Source of the DNA: an uncultured Lachnospiraceae bacterium
GTDB lineage: Bacteria; Bacillota; Clostridia; Lachnospirales; Lachnospiraceae
NCBI GenBank assembly: GCA_902783935.1
Contig: CACZTA010000103.1
Coordinates: 1-10,923, forward strand
Direction: 5' to 3'
DNA: 10,923 nt
Under the pieces are notes generated by a model, which did no database searches, was not told the origin of the DNA, and saw only the letters and a program-made list of their open reading frames with translations. Of the stretch, positions 1 to 6,592 are shown one piece after another. The position numbers and the translations under genes were made by a program. Every line of letters begins with the position of its first letter. The stretch's first letter is position 1.

Positions 1-65
1 TAATCAGCCAGTATGGGGACGACACATAACATCAGTGCAGTCAATGCTGCAAGCAGTTTTTTCAT
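1..65 (-). CDS. Start of a leftward gene for a secreted or membrane protein (partial)
   Basis: Only the first 21 codons lie in the window; the gene continues off the left edge. The start ATG is the complement of 63-65, preceded by a strong AGGAGG (complement of 75-80) at a normal distance. The peptide begins MKKLLAALTALMLC and continues VVPILAD, a textbook Sec signal: Lys-Lys n-region, hydrophobic core, then a possible signal peptidase I site after ILA. The Cys at residue 14 is in a poor lipobox context (LMLC), so lipidation is doubtful. The gene diverges from the nucleoside operon. The mature protein is not visible, so no function can be given. Confidence 0.75.
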   Translation of the reverse strand, partial: MKKLLAALTALMLCVVPILAD

Positions 66-124
66 GAAATGCCACCTCCTCTTATCGCTGCCTTCCTTTC
101 TCAGATACATTTAAAAATTAACTG

Positions 125-158
125 ATTATATTATACTCCATATCCCTGCTGATGACGA
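125..158 (-). promoter_or_regulatory. Probable promoter of the leftward gene
   Basis: Read on the minus strand, two overlapping perfect TATAAT hexamers occur (complements of 125-130 and 130-135). The one at 130-135 has TCGTCA (complement of 153-158, 4 of 6 matches to TTGACA) at a 17-base spacing. Transcription from here would give a leader of roughly 50 bases before the start at 65. The -10 element is convincing; the -35 is weak. Confidence 0.5.
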
Positions 159-168
159 GCCTTCTGAT

Positions 169-187
169 GAACAGGAGAAATCTGTTC
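169..187. repeat. Dyad GAACAG-N7-CTGTTC
   Basis: Perfect 6-base arms around a 7-base spacer. It lies just upstream of the proposed leftward promoter, so it could be an operator for the gene starting at 65. It does not match the LexA box spacing. No regulator can be named. Confidence 0.35.
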
Positions 188-298
188 GCTGGACGGAATC
201 GGAAAGCAGGGTCTATTCCGGAGATTTTGACATGCAGATAGAATCCTGATCAAAAAACGCTTCCTTTGGGTTATAATATGGATTTATTATGCAAAAAA

Positions 299-309
299 TA
301 GACAACTTT
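299..309. promoter_or_regulatory. Putative distal operator half-site, TAGACAACTTT
   Basis: This 11-mer is the exact reverse complement of AAAGTTGTCTA at 446-456, inside the operon promoter. The shared core TTGTCTA also occurs at 363-369. An 11-base perfect match in opposite orientation about 140 bases away suggests a repeated regulator-binding element, possibly looping. Confidence 0.45.
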
Positions 310-362
310 CTATTATTTATATTAAATAAAGCGGCTAATAAAGCGCATTTGTATTGACTTTG

Positions 363-370
363 TTGTCTAA
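363..370. promoter_or_regulatory. Putative middle operator half-site, TTGTCTAA
   Basis: Identical 8-mer to 450-457 in the same orientation. It contains GTCTA, the half-site of the HutC-subfamily GntR operator consensus (GT-N-TA then TA-N-AC). No facing TAGAC arm is adjacent, so this is a half-site match only. Confidence 0.4.
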
Positions 371-422
371 TTTTCACAAATTCAAACGTCCGGTTTTGTG
401 GTATGCGATGAAGTTTAGCTGA

Positions 423-457
423 GACAAAATAGACAGCATTGACACAAAGTTGTCTAA
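423..457. promoter_or_regulatory. Putative main operator over the operon promoter
   Basis: The tetramer GACA recurs at exactly 9-base steps (423, 432, 441), followed by TGTC at 451-454. Within this, TAGACA (430-435) faces TTGTCTAA (450-457) as an inverted pair. The second arm falls in the spacer of the promoter and the first arm lies just upstream of its -35, so a bound protein would block RNA polymerase. The GntR/HutC-type regulator encoded at 5855-6541 is the obvious candidate binder, by inference. Confidence 0.5.
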
Positions 458-467
458 ATGCTATGAT
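439..467 (+). promoter_or_regulatory. Main promoter of the nucleoside operon
   Basis: A perfect TTGACA (439-444) is followed after exactly 17 bases by TATGAT (462-467), with an extended -10 TG at 459-460. This is a near-consensus SigA-type promoter. Transcription would start near 474, giving a leader of about 60 bases. TTGTCTA-type elements overlap it, implying repression rather than activation. It is the only good promoter seen ahead of the nine-gene run. Confidence 0.8.
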
Positions 468-534
468 GCAGACAGATCTTACAGAATACATAAAACCAAT
501 GAACAAAACCAACGAAAAAGGGGGATTCATTCTT

Positions 535-1557
535 ATGAGAAAACTGTTACACGTATTAGTTGCAGCCGCCATAGGTACGACGCTCATGACAGCCGGAACT
601 GCCCTGACGGCAGCGGCCTCAGAAAAGGCAGCCTGCATCCTCGGTGTCGGAGGGCTGGGAGACCAGGGGTATAACGACCTTGTGTTTGCAGGTATGACAC
701 AGGCAAAAGAGGAACTCGGCATAGATTTCGACTATGCAGAACCGGCACAGATCTCCGACTTCGAGATGATTATGAGGGATATGTGCGACTCCGGGAGCTA
801 CTCGGTGATCGTATGCGTGGGGTTTGACCAGCTGGATGCTCTCACAAAAGTCTCGCCCGATTATCCGGATCAGTGGTTCGCCTTTATCGACGGCGTGGTC
901 GAAGAGCCGAACGTAGCGAATTACAACTGCAAGGAACATGAGGGATCCTTCCTGGTAGGCGCTCTCGCCGCACTGATGAAGCAGAATGCGTCATCATACG
1001 GACTCAGTGATAATCACAAATATGGTTTTGTCGGCGCGATGGACAATAACCTGATTAACAGCTTTGCCGCGGGATATAAAGCAGGAGCCGGGATCATCGA
1101 TCCGGATGCCGAAGTGGAAATCCAGTATGTGGGCGGTGACAACCCGTTCAGTGATACCACAACAGCGAAAGAAGTTGCCATGGGCGAATTCAACAAAGGC
1201 TGCGATATCATCTTCCACGCAGCGGGCGGCAGCGGACTCGGCGTATTCGCAGCAGCAAAAGAAGGTGATTTCATCGCAATCGGCTGCAACTCAAACCAGA
1301 ACGTACTTGATCCGGACCATATCGCAGCCAGCATGCAGAAGAAAGTCGATACAGCAGCCTACGAGATCGTCAGACAGGCCTCCGAAGGAACACTTCCGGT
1401 AGGCAAAACCACTACCCTCGGTATTGCTGAAGACGGCGTCGGATATACTGTGGAAGGCACCGGCATCGACATTCCGGATGAAATCATTGAGAAGGTTGAA
1501 GATCTTAAAGAAAAAATTGCGTCCGGTGAGATTACGGTTCCGGAAGAACTGGAATAA
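535..1557 (+). CDS. nupN: BMP-family nucleoside-binding protein of an ABC importer
   Basis: Extracellular solute-binding protein of the BmpA/PnrA/NupN (Med) family, which captures nucleosides for an ABC importer. The ATG at 535 is chosen because it follows a GGGGG-type ribosome binding site (520-524) and starts a Sec signal (MRKLLHVL...); an in-frame ATG at 439 lies upstream of any possible transcript start. The 340-residue product shows family blocks DGVVEEPNV, CKEHEGSFLVGA, YGFVGAMD and IIFHAAGGSG. Two oddities appear. There is no lipobox: the signal ends in TAAA|SEK (cleavage about 28/29) and the first Cys, residue 34, is already in the first strand. The usual GVDSDQ ligand motif reads GCNSNQ, with Asn252 in place of the Asp expected to contact ribose. 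It is first in the operon, 20 bases before the ATPase gene. Nucleoside specificity is inferred from family and context. Confidence 0.88.
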   Translation: MRKLLHVLVAAAIGTTLMTAGTALTAAASEKAACILGVGGLGDQGYNDLVFAGMTQAKEELGIDFDYAEPAQISDFEMIMRDMCDSGSYSVIVCVGFDQLDALTKVSPDYPDQWFAFIDGVVEEPNVANYNCKEHEGSFLVGALAALMKQNASSYGLSDNHKYGFVGAMDNNLINSFAAGYKAGAGIIDPDAEVEIQYVGGDNPFSDTTTAKEVAMGEFNKGCDIIFHAAGGSGLGVFAAAKEGDFIAIGCNSNQNVLDPDHIAASMQKKVDTAAYEIVRQASEGTLPVGKTTTLGIAEDGVGYTVEGTGIDIPDEIIEKVEDLKEKIASGEITVPEELE

Positions 1558-1577
1558 GAAAAGGGAGAAAAACAGGC

Positions 1578-3074
1578 ATGTATGCTGTTGAAATGAAGGA
1601 TATCATAAAACGTTTTGGCAGCTTTACTGCCAACAACGGGATCACGCTTCTTGTCAAAAAAGGAGAGATCCACTGCCTTCTGGGTGAGAACGGGGCAGGG
1701 AAATCCACTCTCATGAATATCCTGTTCGGCCTTTACAGGCAGGACAGCGGTGAGATCCGGATCAACGGAAAATCGGTTGAAAATCATTCTCCGCTTGCAG
1801 CTTCCCGGATGGGACTCGGAATGGTCCATCAGCATTTTATGCTTGTCGATGCACTGAGTGTCTGGGAAAACGTTGTGGTCGGACTTGAGCCCGGGGGCTT
1901 CCGGATCGACCGGAAAGAAAGCATCCGAAAAGTACAGGAACTGTCTGACCGCTATCACTTTGAACTAAATGCCGAAGAGCAGGTCGGAAACCTGTCGGTC
2001 GGCATGAAACAGAGGGTCGAGATTTTGAAGACGGTCTACCGGGGGGCAGAGATCATTATTATGGATGAACCGACGGCGGTTCTGTCTCCCCCGGAAGTGG
2101 AACAGTTCCTTATGATCCTCCGGGATATGCGGGCAGACGGGAAGACGATCATCTTCATCACGCATAAACTGAAAGAAACCCTGGCCGTGGCCGACAGGAT
2201 CACGGTCTTAAGGGCAGGGAAGTCCGTCAGTACGATTGAGGCCGGAAACGCATCTGCCCGGGAACTTGCCGGCATGATGGTCGGACATGAAGTCGATCTT
2301 GAGATCGAACGGCCTTTCAATGAGGCAGGCGGCGCGGTTCTGTCCGTCGAGGGACTGCGGCTTCTCCCGAATGCCGCATCAACGGTGAGTTTTGACATCC
2401 GCGAGGGAGAGATCTTCGGCATAGCAGGTGTCGAAGGAAACGGACAGAAACAGCTGGAAGAGATGATCATGGGGCTGATCAAGTGTCGGGAAGGACGGAT
2501 CTCCGTACTCGGGAAGGATGTCACGAAGCTCGGTACGCGGAAGAGACGGCAGCTCGGAATCGGATACATTCCGTCTGACCGCCTGAACAGGGCTCTCCTC
2601 TCATCTTTCAGTCTCGAAGACAACTATCTGCTCGGCAAACAGTTTTCGGACAATTACGTGCGGCACGGTATTGTCAGGCACAAAGCCGTAAAAGAAGCAG
2701 CAGGAACCCTGATGCGGGAATACGATGTCCGCGCAGCCGGAATGGATCAGGCAGCCGGCTCATTATCCGGAGGCAACCAGCAGAAACTGGTCGTCGGAAG
2801 GGAAGCATCAGATGAGCCGAAACTGATCATTGCGTGCCAGCCTGTGAGAGGCCTCGACATAGGGGCAATCCACTACATTCACGAAATCCTGCTGAAACTG
2901 CGGAAAGAAGGGAAGGCGATCCTCCTCATTTCCGCCGAACTCACAGATATCCAGCAGCTGAGCGACCGCATTGCGGTTCTCTATAAGGGCGAGATTCTCG
3001 CCGCAAGGAAGAATGAAGATTTCACGGAAGAAGAGATCGGGCTTCTGATCGCCGGTCACAGGGAGGCAGTATGA
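1578..3074 (+). CDS. nupO: Nucleoside ABC importer, fused double ATPase subunit
   Basis: Cytoplasmic ATPase with two fused ABC domains, 498 residues, the normal length for NupO/YufO and RbsA-like subunits. Domain 1 is complete: Walker A GENGAGKST (36-44), Q-loop Gln85, signature LSVGMKQR (139-146), Walker B IIIMDEP (Asp163, Glu164) and switch His196. Domain 2 is catalytically degenerate: its P-loop reads GVEGNGQKQ without the Lys-Ser/Thr, and its Walker B region reads IIACQPVRGLD, with Gln where the catalytic Glu should be; the signature LSGGNQQKL is intact. One active and one degenerate site is typical of this family, so it is not a defect. A GGGAG ribosome binding site (1563-1567) precedes the ATG. 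Its stop overlaps the start of the first permease gene. Sugar importers share this architecture; the BMP partner points to nucleosides. Confidence 0.92.
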   Translation: MYAVEMKDIIKRFGSFTANNGITLLVKKGEIHCLLGENGAGKSTLMNILFGLYRQDSGEIRINGKSVENHSPLAASRMGLGMVHQHFMLVDALSVWENVVVGLEPGGFRIDRKESIRKVQELSDRYHFELNAEEQVGNLSVGMKQRVEILKTVYRGAEIIIMDEPTAVLSPPEVEQFLMILRDMRADGKTIIFITHKLKETLAVADRITVLRAGKSVSTIEAGNASARELAGMMVGHEVDLEIERPFNEAGGAVLSVEGLRLLPNAASTVSFDIREGEIFGIAGVEGNGQKQLEEMIMGLIKCREGRISVLGKDVTKLGTRKRRQLGIGYIPSDRLNRALLSSFSLEDNYLLGKQFSDNYVRHGIVRHKAVKEAAGTLMREYDVRAAGMDQAAGSLSGGNQQKLVVGREASDEPKLIIACQPVRGLDIGAIHYIHEILLKLRKEGKAILLISAELTDIQQLSDRIAVLYKGEILAARKNEDFTEEEIGLLIAGHREAV

Positions 3075-4120
3075 TGGGTTCAGCGGATATGAGATCATTC
3101 CTCGCATTTCTTGGCCGGTCGCTTGCGGCGGTGCTCCTCTCGTTTGCAGTATCCGCCCTGATCATGCTTGTCTCGGGTTACAATCCTGCGCTTGCTTTTG
3201 CTTCCATGATCCGCGGATCTTTCGGGAGTGCCAATTCATTTGCCAATACGCTCTCCAAAAGTGTTCCGCTGATCTTTGCAGGCCTCGCCTGTGCCTATGC
3301 GAACAAAGGCGGCATTTTCAATATCGGCTGTGAAGGCCAGCTGTATATGGGCGCCTTTGTATCAACGGTGACCGCTCTTTCCCTCCGGGGAATGCCGAGG
3401 CTCTTCGTGATCATTGCATCCATTCTCACCGGCATGGCAGCCGGTGCGGCAGTCGGATCCTTCAACGGCTTCCTGAAAGCAAAAATGAAGCTGAATGAAG
3501 TAGTCGTCGCTATCATGCTCAACTATATCTGCCGGTTCTTTACGAGCTTCTTTGTGAGCGGGATCCTGAAGGATCCAGATTCGGAGACGCCCCAGACACT
3601 GCCGGTCGGCGAACACTACATGTTCTCGAAGCTGATTCCGAAAACCCAGCTGACGACAGCTCTTTTTCTGGCCCTGATTGCAGCGCTTGCGATGTTCTTT
3701 TTCTTCCGGGAGACAAGAGCCGGTTACAATGTACGGGCTGTCGGTGAAAACGGGGCTGCTGCCGAAGCTTCCGGAATCAATGTTGCCCGAACCATGATCC
3801 TGACGATGGCGGTCAGCGGAGGGCTTGCCGGTCTGACCGGTGTCACCGAAGTGTTCGGGAAGAGCGAACGGTTCATAGACGGGTTTTCACCGGGATACGG
3901 TTTTACCGGCATAGCGATCGCATTCCTTGCGGGGAATCATCCTCTTGGCATCCTGTTAAGTGCACTGCTCTTTGGAATCATCCAGGCCGGTTCGATGAAA
4001 ATGAGCTACGAAGCCGGAGTATCCACGAGCATGATCAGCGTGATCCAGGGTCTTGTCATCCTGTTTGTCGCCACACCTGAACTCGTGAGCATCCGGATTG
4101 GCAGAAGGAGGACGGCATGA
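3071..4120 (+). CDS. nupP: Nucleoside ABC importer permease 1
   Basis: Inner-membrane permease of the BPD_transp_2 (NupP/YufP, RbsC-like) family, about 349 residues, with an N-terminal membrane segment around 11-36 and roughly eight or nine more hydrophobic segments. The family motif GGIFNIGCEGQ lies at 80-90 and the EAA-like region RAVGENGAAAEASGIN around 218-233. Two start codons are adjacent: ATG at 3071 and ATG at 3074. GGGAGG (3061-3066) sits only 4 bases before the first but 7 before the second, so 3074 may be the true start; either overlaps the ATPase stop. Its own stop overlaps the next start (ATGA), implying translational coupling. It should pair with the second permease to form the channel. 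Confidence 0.9.
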   Translation: MMGSADMRSFLAFLGRSLAAVLLSFAVSALIMLVSGYNPALAFASMIRGSFGSANSFANTLSKSVPLIFAGLACAYANKGGIFNIGCEGQLYMGAFVSTVTALSLRGMPRLFVIIASILTGMAAGAAVGSFNGFLKAKMKLNEVVVAIMLNYICRFFTSFFVSGILKDPDSETPQTLPVGEHYMFSKLIPKTQLTTALFLALIAALAMFFFFRETRAGYNVRAVGENGAAAEASGINVARTMILTMAVSGGLAGLTGVTEVFGKSERFIDGFSPGYGFTGIAIAFLAGNHPLGILLSALLFGIIQAGSMKMSYEAGVSTSMISVIQGLVILFVATPELVSIRIGRRRTA

Positions 4121-5034
4121 ATCTGATTCACCAGATTTTTTCCATGAATATGCTGCTGGCGACGCTGAGAATGGCGATTCCGCTCACACTGGCTTCGATC
4201 GGCGGAGTGATCTGCGAAAGAAGCGGCATTATCAATCTGGGCGTCGAGGGAATGATGCTTTCCGGTGCATTCGGAGCGGTTGCCGGAACATACTTCACCG
4301 GCAGTTCTCTCGCAGGAATTCTTTTTGCCCTCCTTGTCGGCGGACTGACCGGACTGCTGCATGCAGTGCTTTGCATACGCTTTCACACCAGGCAGAGCGT
4401 CAGCGGAGTCGGCATCAATATTCTTGCTTCCGGACTTACGATCGTGCTCTGCCGGGCTGTCTGGAAGAGGGACGGTCTCAGCGAAACCGTGAAGCAGGTG
4501 CCGGGCATCAGCATTCCGGGACTTGAAAAAATCCCGGTGATCGGGAGGCTGTTCCGGGGCCAGTCCCCTTACCTCTACATTACGGTTCTGATCGTCATCA
4601 TCGCCTGGTTCGTGATGTACAGGACAAATGTCGGCTTGAGGCTCAGGGTGATCGGCGATCATCCGAAGGCAGCCGAAGCTGCCGGAGTCAATGTCACGAA
4701 ATACCGCTATGTATCGGTTGTCCTGTGCGGAATGCTCTGCGGATTCGCAGGCAGTTATCTCTCGATTGTACAGAGCAACCTGTTCGTAAAAGACATGGTC
4801 GCAGGAAGAGGCTACATGGCGCTGGCGGCCACGATCTTCGGAGGCTGGAATCCGGCGGGTTCCTTCCTCACAGCCCTGCTGTTCGCATTTGCACAGGCCA
4901 TCCGAATCAATGTCAGCCTGAATATCCCGGAACAGCTGCTACAGATGTTACCTTACGTACTCACACTGCTTGTCCTCATGGGCGTCGGCGGAAGGGTCCG
5001 CGGTCCTCAGGCTTCAGGGGATATTAAAGACTGA
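4117..5034 (+). CDS. nupQ: Nucleoside ABC importer permease 2
   Basis: Second membrane subunit, 305 residues, of the NupQ/YufQ type. The motif SGIINLGVEGMM (36-47) parallels the GIFNIGCEGQ of the first permease, and RLRVIGDHPKAAEAAGVN parallels its coupling-helix region, as expected for a heterodimeric pair. At least eight hydrophobic segments are visible. AGAAGGAGG (4103-4111) lies inside the end of the upstream gene, 5 bases before the ATG, and the ATGA overlap couples translation. After this gene comes a 31-base gap, the first real gap within the transporter-enzyme junction, but no promoter is evident in it. Confidence 0.9.
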   Translation: MNLIHQIFSMNMLLATLRMAIPLTLASIGGVICERSGIINLGVEGMMLSGAFGAVAGTYFTGSSLAGILFALLVGGLTGLLHAVLCIRFHTRQSVSGVGINILASGLTIVLCRAVWKRDGLSETVKQVPGISIPGLEKIPVIGRLFRGQSPYLYITVLIVIIAWFVMYRTNVGLRLRVIGDHPKAAEAAGVNVTKYRYVSVVLCGMLCGFAGSYLSIVQSNLFVKDMVAGRGYMALAATIFGGWNPAGSFLTALLFAFAQAIRINVSLNIPEQLLQMLPYVLTLLVLMGVGGRVRGPQASGDIKD

Positions 5035-5065
5035 ACACTTATAAGAAATACGGAGGTCTCACAAA

Positions 5066-5854
5066 ATGGAGAATAAAAAGAACACGGGTACACTTGACAA
5101 AATGGCTGAAACACTCGGAAAGAAGCAGTATCATGTCATGCTGAGTCCCGGCGATGTCGGAGAGTACGTTCTTCTTCCCGGCGATCCGGCTCGCTGCGAC
5201 AGAACCGCAAAATATCTTGAGAACGCCGAGCTGGTTGCGAACAACAGGGAGCACCGCACATTTACCGGTACTTACAAGGGTATCAAGGTCAGCGTCACTT
5301 CCACCGGCATGGGCTGCCCTTCCGCTGCCATCGCGATGGAGGAACTGATCAATATCGGAGCAAAGGGGTTCATCCGGATCGGAAGTTCCGCGGCTCTCGA
5401 TCCGAAAATCAGTATCGGCGACCTCATGGTAACCGTCGGATGCATGAAAAATGAAGGCACATCGAAGTTCTACGTTCCGGAGAATTTTCCGGCGATTCCG
5501 GACTTTGACCTGACCGGGTGCCTCCTGAAGACGGCGATGGAATTCTCCAAAGACAGGGACTATAATGTATATTACGGTATCACGTCGACTGACGATGCAT
5601 TCTACGGGGAGTCCCCCGAATTCATCGACCGGCTTCGTTCCTACAAGGTTATGAACCTCGATATGGAATGTTCGGGCCTCTTTACGGTAGCCCATATGCG
5701 CGGTGTGAGGGCGGCAGGGATTTGTGGTACTTCGGGCAACCTTACTAATGCAGATGTGATTTATACCCGGAAAAATGAGAGGCTGGCGCAGGCCTGGGAG
5801 GAAGAAATCCAGGTCGCGCTCGAGACCATTTACCGGTTTGAAAAAGGAGTCTAA
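5066..5854 (+). CDS. NP_UDP-family nucleoside phosphorylase, uridine phosphorylase-like
   Basis: Cytoplasmic enzyme expected to cleave a nucleoside with phosphate to a free base plus (deoxy)ribose-1-phosphate. The 262 residues include phosphate-loop GDP (39-41), Arg61, the block STGMGCPS (79-86), Arg104 in RIGSS and the ribose-binding Met200-Glu201 in NLDMECSG. Overall it most resembles uridine phosphorylase (GDPxR, EEL, RIG, FPAIPDF). However, the uracil-specific QER motif of E. coli Udp is replaced: after FY (179-180) it reads GESPEF. The PNP (DeoD) catalytic Asp in its SDH motif is also absent, the region reading GTSGNLT (221-227). Base specificity therefore cannot be assigned. The ATG follows GGAGG (5052-5056). 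The next gene starts directly after its stop. Confidence in family is high, in substrate low. Confidence 0.85.
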   Translation: MENKKNTGTLDKMAETLGKKQYHVMLSPGDVGEYVLLPGDPARCDRTAKYLENAELVANNREHRTFTGTYKGIKVSVTSTGMGCPSAAIAMEELINIGAKGFIRIGSSAALDPKISIGDLMVTVGCMKNEGTSKFYVPENFPAIPDFDLTGCLLKTAMEFSKDRDYNVYYGITSTDDAFYGESPEFIDRLRSYKVMNLDMECSGLFTVAHMRGVRAAGICGTSGNLTNADVIYTRKNERLAQAWEEEIQVALETIYRFEKGV

Positions 5855-6541
5855 ATGAAAAAGGCATACGTACAGGCATATGACCGGATCGTGGAAATGC
5901 TCGAAGACAACACCTATCCGCCGGGAAGCGCCCTCCCCACGGAGGTCCGGCTCGCGCAGATGGTCGGAACTTCCAGAATGACTGTCCGCCAGGCGCTGGA
6001 CCTGCTTCAGGCAGACGGAAAAATAGAGAAGCGAAAAGGATCCGGGAATTATGTGACGGTGCCGAATACGGAACTTAATCCGGGCATGAACCAGCTCGGA
6101 AACCCGATCGACAAGTGTCTGAGAACGCCCTATGACAGGACTGTTGTCGAATACGAGAAGGAAGAAGCAAACTCCTTCGCGAGGAATATGTTCGGCGGCA
6201 ATACCGAAGACATTATTTCGGTTTATGTCTATTATTACCGCGGAGATGAGCTGCTGGCTTACACGTATGCCATGCTGCGCGGGGATGTCTTCGGACTGGT
6301 TCCGGAAGAGGAGATTCGTGCGGACTTCACGAACATTCTCTATCAGAACGCCAGAAGGGCGCTGATCGAAATCCAGTTCTCCGCCGACAGAAGATCCCTG
6401 TGGCCGGTTAAGCTTAAAGCCGATGAGCGGATCCTGTTCATGACGGAGCATGTCATTGAAAAACGAAAAAAAGTGATCGCTGTCAACAAGCATTATCTGA
6501 GGCAGGGACTCTGCAGGATTTTGCTTGAGGCAGTGAAATAA
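5855..6541 (+). CDS. GntR-family transcriptional regulator, HutC/UTRA-like
   Basis: DNA-binding regulator of 228 residues. Residues 5-68 form the GntR winged helix: PPGSALPTEVRLAQ, recognition helix SRMTVRQALDLL (40-51), wing KRKGSGNYV (59-67). The C-terminal part, about 95-225, has the length and strand pattern of a UTRA ligand-binding domain (HutC subfamily), though short and divergent. Such proteins usually repress until a small effector binds. The ATG abuts the phosphorylase stop, with AAAAAGGAG (5841-5849) just ahead. Lying inside the operon, it probably controls it through the GTCTA-containing elements around 299-457; HutC-subfamily operators are built on GT-N-TA half-sites. The effector could be a nucleoside, base or pentose phosphate, by inference. 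Confidence 0.85.
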   Translation: MKKAYVQAYDRIVEMLEDNTYPPGSALPTEVRLAQMVGTSRMTVRQALDLLQADGKIEKRKGSGNYVTVPNTELNPGMNQLGNPIDKCLRTPYDRTVVEYEKEEANSFARNMFGGNTEDIISVYVYYYRGDELLAYTYAMLRGDVFGLVPEEEIRADFTNILYQNARRALIEIQFSADRRSLWPVKLKADERILFMTEHVIEKRKKVIAVNKHYLRQGLCRILLEAVK

Positions 6542-6553
6542 TATTCGAACGGC

Positions 6554-6571
6554 GCCCGGAATGTTCCGGGC
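6554..6571. repeat. Near-perfect palindrome between the regulator and yjjI genes
   Basis: GCCCGGAATGTTCCGGGC: 8-base arms around a 2-base centre, in the 51-base gap between gntR and yjjI. As RNA it would form a GC-rich hairpin of about seven pairs with a four-base loop; as DNA it is a compact operator-like site. No T-run follows, so it is not an ordinary terminator. The yjjI ribosome binding site (6582-6588) begins 10 bases downstream. Confidence 0.55.
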
Positions 6572-6592
6572 AGCCGGTCCCAGGGAGGCTGT

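Larger units (their letters stand above)
66..534. other. Divergent intergenic regulatory region
   Basis: About 470 bases separate two divergent starts. The region is clearly more AT-rich than the flanking genes, especially 236-380. It holds the leftward promoter, a 19-base dyad at 169-187, a weaker 6-base inverted repeat (194-199 with 215-220), three TTGTCTA-type elements and the rightward operon promoter. An open frame exists on the minus strand across 213-722 but it has no credible ribosome binding site, resembles no family I know and overlaps the binding-protein gene. No riboswitch fold or small RNA could be recognised. The rightward leader, about 475-534, looks A-rich and unstructured. 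Confidence 0.7.

Noticed and set aside
354..382. A second rightward promoter beginning with TTGACT at 354-359
   Set aside because: At a 17-base spacing the -10 is CAAATT, only 3 of 6 matches, and nothing better lies within normal spacing.
439..534. Upstream in-frame start (ATG at 439) for the binding protein
   Set aside because: 439 lies in the -35 hexamer of the promoter, upstream of the transcript start, and would place 32 residues before a clear signal peptide.
475..534. Possible purine or other riboswitch in the operon leader
   Set aside because: The leader is only about 60 bases, A-rich, with no visible stable stems or terminator.
213..722. A 169-codon minus-strand open frame across the intergenic region and the binding-protein start
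   Set aside because: Its start lies inside the binding-protein gene, the peptide has no familiar domain, and it covers the operon promoter region.
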